Assembly: GCF_001580455.1 (NCBI RefSeq)
Contig: NZ_CP010951.1
Coordinates: 4,489,001-4,553,000 of the forward strand
DNA length: 64,000 bases
Origin: Ramlibacter tataouinensis
GTDB lineage: Bacteria > Pseudomonadota > Gammaproteobacteria > Burkholderiales > Burkholderiaceae_C
Direction of reading: 5' to 3'
The notes below the pieces were generated by a model. The model saw only the letters and a program-made list of their open reading frames with translations. It made no database searches and had not been told where the DNA came from. Numbering within the stretch: the stretch's first letter is position 1; the number at the start of each line of letters is the position of its first letter. Made by a program: the position numbers and the translations under genes. Of this stretch, positions 1 through 6,502 are shown in pieces.

Positions 1-1029
1 CTCGTTCATGGCCAGCCCCAGCACGGCCGGCTCGTCGGGCGGCCGGCCGGTGTAGGTCGAGTGGTAGATCGGCTCGCGCTTCATGGTCATGCGCTCGATC
101 GTGAGCACCGGGAACTCGGCCTGTTCGTTGTAGTAGCCCGTGTGGTCGCCATAGGGCCCTTCCATCGCGTGCTCGTAGCCGCTGGGATGCGCGGCGTCGG
201 GACGGATGTGGCCCTCCAGCACGATCTCGGCGGTCGCCGGTACTTGCAGCGGCACGCCGATGGCGGCGATGACGTCGGTGCGGCCGCCGCGCAGCAGGCC
301 GGCGAACTGGTATTCGGACAGGCTGTCGGGCACGGGCGTCACGGCGCCGAGCAGGGTCGCTGGATCCGCCCCGAGCGCCACCGCGACCGGATACGGCCGC
401 CCGGGGTGGGCGAGGGCATGATCGCGGAAGTCGAGCGCGCCGCCGCGATGCGGCAGCCAGCGCATGACCACGCGCCGGTGGTCCAGCACCTGCTGCCGGT
501 AGATCCCCAGGTTCTGCCGCGGCTTGTGCGGGCCGCGCGTGATCACGAGTCCCCAGGTGATCAGTGGCGCGACGTCGCCGGGCCAGCAGTGCTGGATCGG
601 CAGGCGGCCGAGATCCACCTCGGGGCCTTCGAGCACCACCTGCTGGCATGCCGCGCTGGTGACTTCGCGGGGCGCCATGTGCCACAGCTTGCGCAGCATG
701 TCGCCGCCCAGGCCCAGCATGTCCCTGAAGCCTTGGGGCGGCGCCGGCTCCTTCAGCCTGGCGAGGAGTTCGCCGAAAGCGCGCACCGAGCGCAGGTCGT
801 CGATGCCCATTGCCAGCGCCACGCGCCGCGGCGTCCCGAACAGGTTGGCCAGCACCGGCATGCGATGGCCCGTGGGGTTCTCGAACAGCAGCGCGGGGCC
901 GCCCACACGCAGCACGCGATCGGCCACGGCGGTCATCTCCAGGTGGGGCGAGACCGTCTGCGTGATGCGGCGCAGGTCTCCCGCTCGCTCGAGTTGGCCG
1001 ATGAAGTCGCGCAGGTCGCGGTAGGGCAT
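1..1029 (-). CDS. ubiD: UbiD-family 4-hydroxy-3-polyprenylbenzoate decarboxylase (partial, C-terminus outside window)
   Basis: This is the decarboxylase that removes the carboxyl group from 4-hydroxy-3-polyprenylbenzoate in ubiquinone synthesis, using prenylated FMN. The visible 343 residues start MPYRDLRDFIGQLERAG and contain the family stretch RQNLGIYR, which belongs to the prenyl-FMN/metal site, and GPYGDHTGYY further on. The frame stays open to base 1, so roughly the last third of the usual ~500-residue enzyme is missing. The ATG lies only 2 bases after the ubiX stop, so it is the last visible gene of the ubiUVTXD run, and its cofactor supplier UbiX is translated just before it. Assignment to UbiD rather than another UbiD-like aryl decarboxylase rests on the ubi neighbours. 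Confidence 0.9.
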   Translation of the reverse strand, partial: MPYRDLRDFIGQLERAGDLRRITQTVSPHLEMTAVADRVLRVGGPALLFENPTGHRMPVLANLFGTPRRVALAMGIDDLRSVRAFGELLARLKEPAPPQGFRDMLGLGGDMLRKLWHMAPREVTSAACQQVVLEGPEVDLGRLPIQHCWPGDVAPLITWGLVITRGPHKPRQNLGIYRQQVLDHRRVVMRWLPHRGGALDFRDHALAHPGRPYPVAVALGADPATLLGAVTPVPDSLSEYQFAGLLRGGRTDVIAAIGVPLQVPATAEIVLEGHIRPDAAHPSGYEHAMEGPYGDHTGYYNEQAEFPVLTIERMTMKREPIYHSTYTGRPPDEPAVLGLAMNE

Positions 1030-1031
1030 GG

Positions 1032-1625
1032 TCACGCGGCTCGGCCCACAACCGGCCAGCGCGGCGCGAGTTCGTGCGGCACGCCCAGCAGGTCGAGCAC
1101 GCGTGCCACGCTCTGGTTCACGATGTCGTCGACGGAGTTCGGGTGCAGGTAGAACGCCGGCACCGGCGGGCAGACGATGGCGCCCATCTCGGTGACGGCG
1201 GTCATGTTGCGCAGGTGGCCCAGGTGCAGCGGCGTCTCGCGCGCCAGCAGCACGAGGCGGCGGCGCTCCTTCAGCATGACGTCGGCGGCGCGCGTGAGCA
1301 GGTTGTCCGACAGCCCGTGCGCCACCGCGGCGAGCGTGCGCATGGAGCAGGGCGCGATCACCATGCCGTCGCAGCCGAAGCTGCCGCTGGCGATCGAGGC
1401 CCCGACATCCGAGGCGTCGTGCACGAGGTCGGCGCAGGCGGCGAGGTCGGACATCGTCATGCCCAGCTCGTGCGCCACGGTGCGGGCACCCGAAGGCGAG
1501 ACCACGAGATGCGATTCGATGCCACCGGCCGCGCGCAAGGCCTGCAGGGTGCGCAGGCCGTAGATGGCCCCGCTGGCGCCACTGATGGCGACCACCACGC
1601 GCCGCACGGCGCTCAGCCGCGCCAT
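1032..1625 (-). CDS. ubiX: Flavin prenyltransferase UbiX
   Basis: UbiX joins a dimethylallyl group to FMN, making the prenylated FMN cofactor that UbiD needs. The 197-residue protein matches the family length. It opens with the flavin-binding glycine motif SGASGAIYG (residues 15-23) after a hydrophobic strand, and the middle carries CDGMVIAPCSMRTLAAVAHGLSDNLLTRAADVMLKE, shown here only by its start and end, typical of this flavoprotein family. I chose the ATG at 1625 because it gives the family N-terminus; the frame is open upstream but that part lies inside ubiT. The start overlaps the end of ubiT by 13 bases, and ubiD follows after 2 bases, so the three are almost certainly co-translated. 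Confidence 0.93.
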   Translation of the reverse strand: MARLSAVRRVVVAISGASGAIYGLRTLQALRAAGGIESHLVVSPSGARTVAHELGMTMSDLAACADLVHDASDVGASIASGSFGCDGMVIAPCSMRTLAAVAHGLSDNLLTRAADVMLKERRRLVLLARETPLHLGHLRNMTAVTEMGAIVCPPVPAFYLHPNSVDDIVNQSVARVLDLLGVPHELAPRWPVVGRAA

Positions 1626-2089
1626 GGCGTGCGGCCGGGGCCGGCGGGCCGCGCGCGCCTGAAGCGGCCAAGGTCGAGCACCGGCAGATCCAGCGCATCG
1701 AGGGTGTTCTTCACGACCAGGCCCAGTTCCGTGTCGCCCTCCATCGACAGACGCCGGCTGAAGAACAGCGTGTCCGCATCTTCCTGGCGCTGCGCGAGCT
1801 GCAGGAAGTCCGGCCCGGTGGCCGCGATGGTGAGGTCGGTTTGCGGCTGGCGCGGGAGCGCGGCGAAGCGCTTGCCGTTCCAGGTGAAGTCCACCATCAC
1901 GCCGGCATCCCGGATGTTGATGCGGAACTTGCGGTGAGCCAGCCGCGCGCGCACGTCCTCGGGCAGCTGCGGGGCGAGGCCCAGATTGAGCGCCGTGGCC
2001 AGCGCGAACGAGGGCGGGAACGAGGGCAGCCGGCCCAGCACCGCGGCGAGGGGCTTGGGGCATTCGGGGATGCTCAGCGCCTTGCTCAT
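1613..2089 (-). CDS. ubiT: UbiT, SCP2-domain lipid carrier of anaerobic ubiquinone synthesis
   Basis: UbiT (formerly YhbT) is a small SCP2-domain protein that binds prenylated intermediates and is required for ubiquinone synthesis without oxygen, together with UbiU and UbiV. The 158-residue product starts MSKALSIPECPKPL and has the SCP2-like strand pattern with VMVDFTWNGKRF and LTIAATGPDFLQL, then a stretch reading FFSRRLSMEGDTELGL that is characteristic of the YhbT group. Its ATG overlaps the ubiV stop by 4 bases. The identification is strengthened by position: UbiU, UbiV and UbiT are all here in order. The C-terminal ~12 residues overlap the start of ubiX. Confidence 0.88.
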   Translation of the reverse strand: MSKALSIPECPKPLAAVLGRLPSFPPSFALATALNLGLAPQLPEDVRARLAHRKFRINIRDAGVMVDFTWNGKRFAALPRQPQTDLTIAATGPDFLQLAQRQEDADTLFFSRRLSMEGDTELGLVVKNTLDALDLPVLDLGRFRRARPAGPGRTPWRG

Positions 2090-2988
2090 CGTGCCTCCGC
2101 GGCTGCGTTTTCCAGGCCGGCGCGGCCGTGCCAATAGCCGTTGCATTCGGCGCCCGGCAGCAGCGCCCGCAATTGCCGGTCGGCGTCCTCGGGCGAGCGC
2201 GTGCCCCGCCGCACCTCGTCGAAGAGGCCGATCACGTCCATCATTGATTTCGCCTGCGGGCTCAGGCGCAGCACGTCCACGCCGATCGCGGCGGCGCTTT
2301 CAAAGTCGCGCAGCAGGCTGTGCACCCGCGCCGACTGCGTCTGGATGCCATTGAGCACCAGGAAAGGCTCGCCTTCGCGCGTGGACAGCAGCATGCCGTC
2401 CGGATCGGCGATGCAGCTGAAGCGGCAGTCGTCCTTGGGCAGGTTGTGGTGGCGCGCGGTGAAGCAGCGTGCCGAGAAGGCCAGCGGCAGGCGGCCGAAG
2501 GCGAACACCTCGGTCTGCAGCCCGGGCGGACGGGACTGCTGCAGCACGGCGAGGTCCGTGCGTTTCATCTCCAGTGGCGCGACCCAGCGACGCGCCCCCA
2601 ACCCGGCCATCCATTGCAGCGAGTCGGCGTTGTACAGGTTCAGGTGCGGGCCGGCGACGAACGGCGCCTTGCCACTGAGGCAGCGCACGGCGCCCATGTC
2701 GTTGGCCTCGACCTGGAACTCCTCTTGCTCGGCGATGCGATGCATCGAGGCGACGTCGCTGCCGGACTCGAGCAGCACCTGCGTGGACAGCACCACCTCC
2801 TTGCCCGCCTCGCGCAGCCGCTGCGCCACTTCGATCCAGTCGGGCAGGCGCATCTCATGGCGGCGCGAGCACACCACTTCGCCGAGGTAGACGATATCGA
2901 CCGGTGAGGCCGCCACCTCCTTGTAGAAGCGCAGCAGCACGTCGCGCGGCCAGTAGTACTGGACCGGTCCCAGGGAAAGCTTCATCAT
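2086..2988 (-). CDS. ubiV: UbiV, iron-sulfur subunit of the O2-independent ubiquinone hydroxylase
   Basis: UbiV belongs to the U32 peptidase-like family and forms a heterodimer with UbiU that hydroxylates the ubiquinone ring without oxygen. The 300-residue product keeps four cysteines placed as expected for the [4Fe-4S] cluster: C40, C175, C188 and C192 (contexts GEVVCSRRHEMR, FSARCFTARHH, DDCRFSC). Prephenate is the proposed oxygen donor in E. coli. The ORF begins with two consecutive ATG codons (2988 and 2985), with a GAGGACG stretch upstream; either could be used. The stop overlaps the ubiT start by 4 bases, and ubiU ends 10 bases before. Confidence 0.92.
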   Translation of the reverse strand: MMKLSLGPVQYYWPRDVLLRFYKEVAASPVDIVYLGEVVCSRRHEMRLPDWIEVAQRLREAGKEVVLSTQVLLESGSDVASMHRIAEQEEFQVEANDMGAVRCLSGKAPFVAGPHLNLYNADSLQWMAGLGARRWVAPLEMKRTDLAVLQQSRPPGLQTEVFAFGRLPLAFSARCFTARHHNLPKDDCRFSCIADPDGMLLSTREGEPFLVLNGIQTQSARVHSLLRDFESAAAIGVDVLRLSPQAKSMMDVIGLFDEVRRGTRSPEDADRQLRALLPGAECNGYWHGRAGLENAAAEAR

Positions 2989-2998
2989 CGTGGCGTCC

Positions 2999-4045
2999 TC
3001 ACTTCCACGGCCGGTGGTAGGCGCCCAGCGTGTGCTGCTGGCCCTCGGCCAGCTGGTCCAGCTGCGCCATCCAGCCGGTCTTCACCGCATAGCGATGCTG
3101 CTCGCGCAGGCAATGGTCGATGGCTTCGCGCCAGACCTTGGTCACCTGGGCCACGTACGCCGGGCTGCGCTGCCGGCCTTCGATCTTGACCGCGCACACG
3201 CCCATCTTCATGAGCTGCGGCAGCAGTTCCAGGGTGTTCAGGCTGGTCGGCTCCTCGACCGCGTAGTAGCTTTGCTCATCGCCGACATCGAAGCGCCCCT
3301 TGCACAGCGTGGGGTAGCCGGCCTTCTCGCCGGGCGCGTAACGGTCGATCAGCAGGCCGCCCAGGCGCGCTTCCAGCCCGGCGGGGGTTTCCTGCCAGCG
3401 CACGTACTTTGCCGGGGAGCACACGCCATGCGTGTTGGGCGACTCACCCGTCACGTAGGAGGACAGCGCGCAGCGTCCTTCCACCATCACGCACAGGCTG
3501 CCGAAGCCGAATACCTCGATCTCCACCGGCGTGCGGTCCACCACCTGCCTGACCTGTTCCAGCGACAACACGCGCGGCAGCACGGCGCGCTGGATGCCGA
3601 ATTGCTCATGGTAGAAGTTGATCGCCTCGTAGTTGGTCGCCGAGCCTTGCACCGACAGGTGCAGGCGCAGCCGCGGGTGCTTGGCCGCCGCGTATCGCAT
3701 CAGGCCGGGGTCGGCCATGATCACGGCGTCCACGCCGAGGTCCACGGCGCGGTCGATGGCGTTGTGCCAGGGCTTCGGGTCGGCGGCCTGCGGATAGGTA
3801 TTGATCGCCATCAATACCTTGCAGCCGCTCGAATGCGCATAGCTGACGCCGGCGGCGATGGCGGCTTCATCGAAGTTCAGTCCGGCGAAGTTGCGCGCGT
3901 TGGTGGCATCGCGCAGTCCGAGGTAGACGCAGTTGGCGCCGTGGTCGACCGCCTGCCGCAGCGCCGGCAGGCTGCCGGCAGGGCAGACGAGTTCGAAGGG
4001 GCGTGCGGCAGCCGCGCTGTCCGTCACGGTGGGGGCAGGTGACAT
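2999..4045 (-). CDS. ubiU: UbiU, iron-sulfur subunit of the O2-independent ubiquinone hydroxylase
   Basis: UbiU is the partner of UbiV. The product (348 residues) carries the U32 core ELVCPAGSLPALRQAVDHGA and four cysteines at 185, 192, 209 and 248 (FGSLCVMVEGRC, HGVCSP, YPTLCKGRF) matching the known [4Fe-4S] ligand pattern. Compared with E. coli UbiU it has about 16 extra N-terminal residues (MSPAPTVTDSAAAARP), so the true start may be the in-frame GTG at codon 7, or the ATG at 4045 may be read from a nearly leaderless transcript, because the predicted FNR-type promoter would start transcription almost at the ATG. It is the first gene of the ubiUVTXD run. Confidence 0.92.
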   Translation of the reverse strand: MSPAPTVTDSAAAARPFELVCPAGSLPALRQAVDHGANCVYLGLRDATNARNFAGLNFDEAAIAAGVSYAHSSGCKVLMAINTYPQAADPKPWHNAIDRAVDLGVDAVIMADPGLMRYAAAKHPRLRLHLSVQGSATNYEAINFYHEQFGIQRAVLPRVLSLEQVRQVVDRTPVEIEVFGFGSLCVMVEGRCALSSYVTGESPNTHGVCSPAKYVRWQETPAGLEARLGGLLIDRYAPGEKAGYPTLCKGRFDVGDEQSYYAVEEPTSLNTLELLPQLMKMGVCAVKIEGRQRSPAYVAQVTKVWREAIDHCLREQHRYAVKTGWMAQLDQLAEGQQHTLGAYHRPWK

Positions 4046-4079
4046 CCGCGCACCTTAGGGCCGCGGCGCGAAAGCAGCT

Positions 4080-4093
4080 ATGACCCCGGTCAA
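4080..4093 (-). promoter_or_regulatory. FNR/ANR-type box upstream of ubiU
   Basis: Read toward ubiU the sequence is TTGACCGGGGTCAT, that is TTGAC-N4-GTCAT, against the FNR-family consensus TTGAT-N4-ATCAA (both half sites keep the TGA/TCA core). Its centre is 41.5 bases upstream of position 4045. A TAAGGT hexamer lies at 4052-4057 on the same strand, exactly where the -10 of a class II FNR promoter should be. Anaerobic activation of ubiUVT by an FNR-like regulator fits the function, but binding itself is inferred. Confidence 0.6.
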
Positions 4094-4189
4094 AGGTGCG
4101 TCGGGTGGCCTCGAATCGGCGGCGCGCTGCCACGGAATCCACCTTGACGTGGCGCAATCCGGCCGGTCAGGGGCGCAGCAGGCGGTGGC

Positions 4190-4966
4190 CTAACGCGCGG
4201 GCGTCACGCCCAGGCTGCCGGCGCCGTAGGCCGGTTCGTTGACGTCGCGAAAGGCGAGCATGGCGCCCATGCGCCGATCGGCCGGCGCGTCGAAGCCGAC
4301 CTCGCCCTGGTAGCGCACCGGGTTGCGCCAGGTGCCGGTCAACATATCCCACAGCGGGAAGTCGCTGTAGTTGTACGCGTGCACGCCGCGGGCGTGGTGC
4401 AGGCAGTGCGCCTCGGGGCGCTGGACCAGGTAGCCCAGCCACGCGGGCGTGTTGACGTTCCAGTGCTGGAACAGGGCATAGAAGGCGGCCACATAGCCCG
4501 TGAGCGCGGCGGCCAGCGGGTCGAGCCCGAGCACGATGACGGTCACGAACAATTGCAGCAGGATCTGCAGCACCATCTCCACCGGGTGGAAGTGGAAGGC
4601 CCCGGGAATGTCGACGCGCTGGGGCGAATGGTGCATTTGGTGCGTGAGCCGCCACAGCACCGGCACCGCATGGTAGGCGCGATGCAGGGCGAAGGCGCCC
4701 GCCGAGAGCACCAGGTAGCCCACCAGCGCGCCGCCGGCCACGCCCAGGCCACTGCCGTCGATCCAGCGATGGCGCGCGAGCCATTCGGCGGGCAGCATCA
4801 GCGGCACCACGGTGGACAGGAATCCCGCCAGGACCAGGAAGCCCGCTCCGAGCCAGCTCCAGGCGCGGCGTTGCGGGAAGCGGCGCGCCGGCCACAGGCG
4901 CTCGGCAATGAACATCAGCAGATAGGTCACGGGGACCAGCAGTCCGACGATATCGATGGCTTGCAT
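4190..4966 (-). CDS. Sterol desaturase / fatty acid hydroxylase family membrane di-iron enzyme
   Basis: An integral membrane enzyme of 258 residues of the fatty acid hydroxylase superfamily, which uses a His-coordinated di-iron centre to hydroxylate or desaturate lipids. The histidine boxes are visible: HRAYH (95-99), HQMHH (109-113), HFHP (125-128) and HCLHH (187-191). Four or so hydrophobic spans surround them (about 5-20, 40-60, 78-95, 130-165). The substrate cannot be told from sequence. A GGAGG lies 5 bases before the ATG. The gene is divergent from a TetR gene, and the intervening DNA has a promoter with an operator in its spacer, so it is very probably the TetR target. Confidence 0.85.
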   Translation of the reverse strand: MQAIDIVGLLVPVTYLLMFIAERLWPARRFPQRRAWSWLGAGFLVLAGFLSTVVPLMLPAEWLARHRWIDGSGLGVAGGALVGYLVLSAGAFALHRAYHAVPVLWRLTHQMHHSPQRVDIPGAFHFHPVEMVLQILLQLFVTVIVLGLDPLAAALTGYVAAFYALFQHWNVNTPAWLGYLVQRPEAHCLHHARGVHAYNYSDFPLWDMLTGTWRNPVRYQGEVGFDAPADRRMGAMLAFRDVNEPAYGAGSLGVTPAR

Positions 4967-5028
4967 GGAGGCCTCCAGGCTGAATGGCGATGAACCCGGG
5001 TCTGGTCCCGCAGGGCCGGCCCGCCGAA

Positions 5029-5041
5029 CTTACGGTGTAAG
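5029..5041. promoter_or_regulatory. TetR-type operator, copy 1
   Basis: Palindrome CTTACGGTGTAAG (5-bp arms CTTAC/GTAAG). A near-identical copy lies 30 bases away (centre to centre), both in the divergent space between the hydroxylase gene and the tetR gene. It lies downstream of the predicted hydroxylase -10, near its transcription start. Confidence 0.7.
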
Positions 5042-5050
5042 TCTGACCCA

Positions 5051-5078
5051 ATATTAGCCTTACGATGTAAGATTGCAA
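5051..5078 (-). promoter_or_regulatory. Predicted promoter of the hydroxylase gene
   Basis: Read on the minus strand: TTGCAA (5073-5078), 16-base spacer, TAATAT (5051-5056). Operator copy 2 fills the spacer, so repressor binding would block polymerase directly. The same AT-rich patch contains TATTAG on the plus strand (5052-5057), a possible -10 for tetR, which would make the repression autoregulatory as well. Confidence 0.55.
5059..5071. promoter_or_regulatory. TetR-type operator, copy 2
   Basis: Palindrome CTTACGATGTAAG, differing from copy 1 in one central base. It lies inside the -35/-10 spacer of the hydroxylase promoter and 9 bases before the tetR ATG, a position suited to repression of both genes. 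Confidence 0.7.
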
Positions 5079-5079
5079 G

Positions 5080-5790
5080 ATGGTTCCACGGAAGGGCAGC
5101 ACGGCCGAGTTCGAGCCGCTTTCGCGCGAGCGCATCGTGCAGGCGGCGCTGGAAACGGTCGAGCACGAGAGCCTGGCCGGCTTCAGCACGCGCAAGCTGG
5201 CCGCCCGTCTGGGCTGCGAGGCCATGAGCATCTACCACCATTTCAGGAGCAAGCAGCACCTGATGGATGCCCTGGTGGAGCATGCGATCGGCTCGGTCGA
5301 CATCCCCATGCCCATCGGCGACCCGGCGCAGGACGAGCAGTCGCTGCGCCGCATGGTGGCGTCCTATCGCGCGATGGCACGGCGCTGGCCGGCGCTGTTT
5401 CCGCTGGTGGCGCTGCACCGGCTGAACACGCCTGCCGGCGTGCGCTTCATCGAGTCCCTGCTGCGCTTGATCCGGGCCGTGGAGCCTGATGTGGAGAGGG
5501 CGGCGCGCCAGTTCCGGGCCATGGGCTACTACCTGATCGGCGCTGGGCTGGAAGAGACGGCCGGCTACGCGCGCGGGCCGTCAGCGGCCGAACCCGTCAG
5601 CGAGGAGTACATCCAGCGCGAATGCCCGAACCTGGTGGCGGCGGCGCCGTACTTTCAGGAAGAGCAGTGGGACGCGACCTTCTGGTGGGGCGTTGATGCG
5701 CTGGTCGAAGGGGCGCGAGCCCGGGGCGCCGGAACGTCCCCGGCGCAGCCGAGCCGCAAGCTCAGGCGGCCGCCTCCAGCCCGTTCCTGA
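5080..5790 (+). CDS. TetR-family transcriptional regulator
   Basis: A 236-residue TetR-type repressor. The N-terminal helix-turn-helix is clear (about residues 18-60, with STRKLAARLGCEAMSIYHHF ending in the usual YHHF). The C-terminal ligand-binding part includes WPALFPLVALHRLNT and a closing segment rich in Trp (WDATFWWGVDALVEGA). The ATG at 5080 has no Shine-Dalgarno but gives the expected N-terminus. It probably controls the divergent membrane hydroxylase gene and itself through the two CTTAC-N3-GTAAG operators. The ligand is unknown; given the target, a lipid-like inducer is a guess only. Its 3' end overlaps the convergent GntR gene by 29 bases. Confidence 0.88.
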   Translation: MVPRKGSTAEFEPLSRERIVQAALETVEHESLAGFSTRKLAARLGCEAMSIYHHFRSKQHLMDALVEHAIGSVDIPMPIGDPAQDEQSLRRMVASYRAMARRWPALFPLVALHRLNTPAGVRFIESLLRLIRAVEPDVERAARQFRAMGYYLIGAGLEETAGYARGPSAAEPVSEEYIQRECPNLVAAAPYFQEEQWDATFWWGVDALVEGARARGAGTSPAQPSRKLRRPPPARS

Positions 5791-6400
5791 AGTGCTCCTG
5801 CATCCGCTTGACGGCGGACCTGGCATCGCGGCGCACAAGCGCGTCCATGATGGCGCGGTGCTCCAGCATCGACTCCTCCACGCGCCCCGACTTCAGCAGC
5901 GAGTTGTGGCGGTTGAGCTTCATCACCTTGCGCAGGTCGGCCACCATCTGGTCGCGCCAGCGGTTGCCGGCGATCTCCAGGATGCGCATGTGGAAGCGCT
6001 CGTTCAGCGCGAAGAACTTGTCGCGGTTGGCGCCGGCCGACTCCAGCTCCTGGTGAAGGGCCTGCAGTTCCTCGAGCTGGCTGGGGGTCGCCCGCTGCGC
6101 CACCACGCCGGCGGCGTCGCTCTCCAGCAATGAGAGCAGGTGATAGACGTCCGCGAGGTCCGACTCCGATACCTCGGTGACGTAGGCCCCGCGCCGCACC
6201 TTCATGGTCACCAGGCCTTCGGCGGCCAGCACCTTCAACGCCTCGCGCAGCGGCGTGCGGCTGATGCCGAACTCCTGGGCGATCTTGATCTCGTCGATCC
6301 AGCTGCCGGGCTGCAACTCGCGCTGGAAGATGCGTTGGCGGAGTAGTTCGGCGACCTCTTCATAGAGGGCGCGGGGGGCAAGGGAAACGGCGGAAGCCAT
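5762..6400 (-). CDS. GntR-family regulator with FCD domain
   Basis: A 212-residue FadR-type regulator. The N-terminal winged helix runs over residues ~10-75 (IAQEFGISRTPLREALKVLA is the recognition region). The C-terminal all-helical FCD domain has the metal/ligand residues ESDAAGV..., NERFHMRI and EHRAIMDAL. It is divergent from the methylmalonyl-CoA mutase operon and their promoters overlap, so it is the obvious candidate regulator of propionyl-CoA degradation; the effector is unknown. Its predicted -10 (6407-6412) places transcription initiation at about the ATG, suggesting a leaderless mRNA. Confidence 0.88.
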   Translation of the reverse strand: MASAVSLAPRALYEEVAELLRQRIFQRELQPGSWIDEIKIAQEFGISRTPLREALKVLAAEGLVTMKVRRGAYVTEVSESDLADVYHLLSLLESDAAGVVAQRATPSQLEELQALHQELESAGANRDKFFALNERFHMRILEIAGNRWRDQMVADLRKVMKLNRHNSLLKSGRVEESMLEHRAIMDALVRRDARSAVKRMQEHFRNGLEAAA

Positions 6401-6406
6401 GGCGGG

Positions 6407-6435
6407 ATTCTAGAGCCAGTCCAATTCTTTATCAA
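6407..6435 (-). promoter_or_regulatory. Predicted promoter of the GntR gene
   Basis: TTGATA (6430-6435), 17-base spacer, TAGAAT (6407-6412) on the minus strand, a near-consensus sigma-70 promoter. Transcription would begin near 6400, which is also the first base of the ATG. The -35 overlaps the -35 of the divergent mutase promoter. Confidence 0.6.
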
Positions 6436-6456
6436 TAATTATGAATGTTGTATGAT
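6429..6456 (+). promoter_or_regulatory. Predicted promoter of the methylmalonyl-CoA mutase operon
   Basis: TTATCA (6429-6434), 16-base spacer, TATGAT (6451-6456). The AT-rich spacer contains the 8-bp palindrome ATAATTAT, a possible part of a GntR operator. Because the -10 covers the ATG at 6452, translation must begin at the later ATG at 6503. Confidence 0.5.
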
Positions 6457-6502
6457 GCCGGCTTCAACTCGGCCTTGCGCTTCGCGAGACACTCCCCTTT
6501 CT

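Noticed and set aside
61..1152. A 363-codon plus-strand frame over ubiD/ubiX
   Set aside because: The minus strand encodes clear UbiD and UbiX in the same place; the plus product is low-complexity His/Arg-rich shadow sequence.
6452..6502. Earlier ATG for methylmalonyl-CoA mutase at 6452
   Set aside because: It lies inside the predicted -10 element, and the extra residues do not resemble the family N-terminus.
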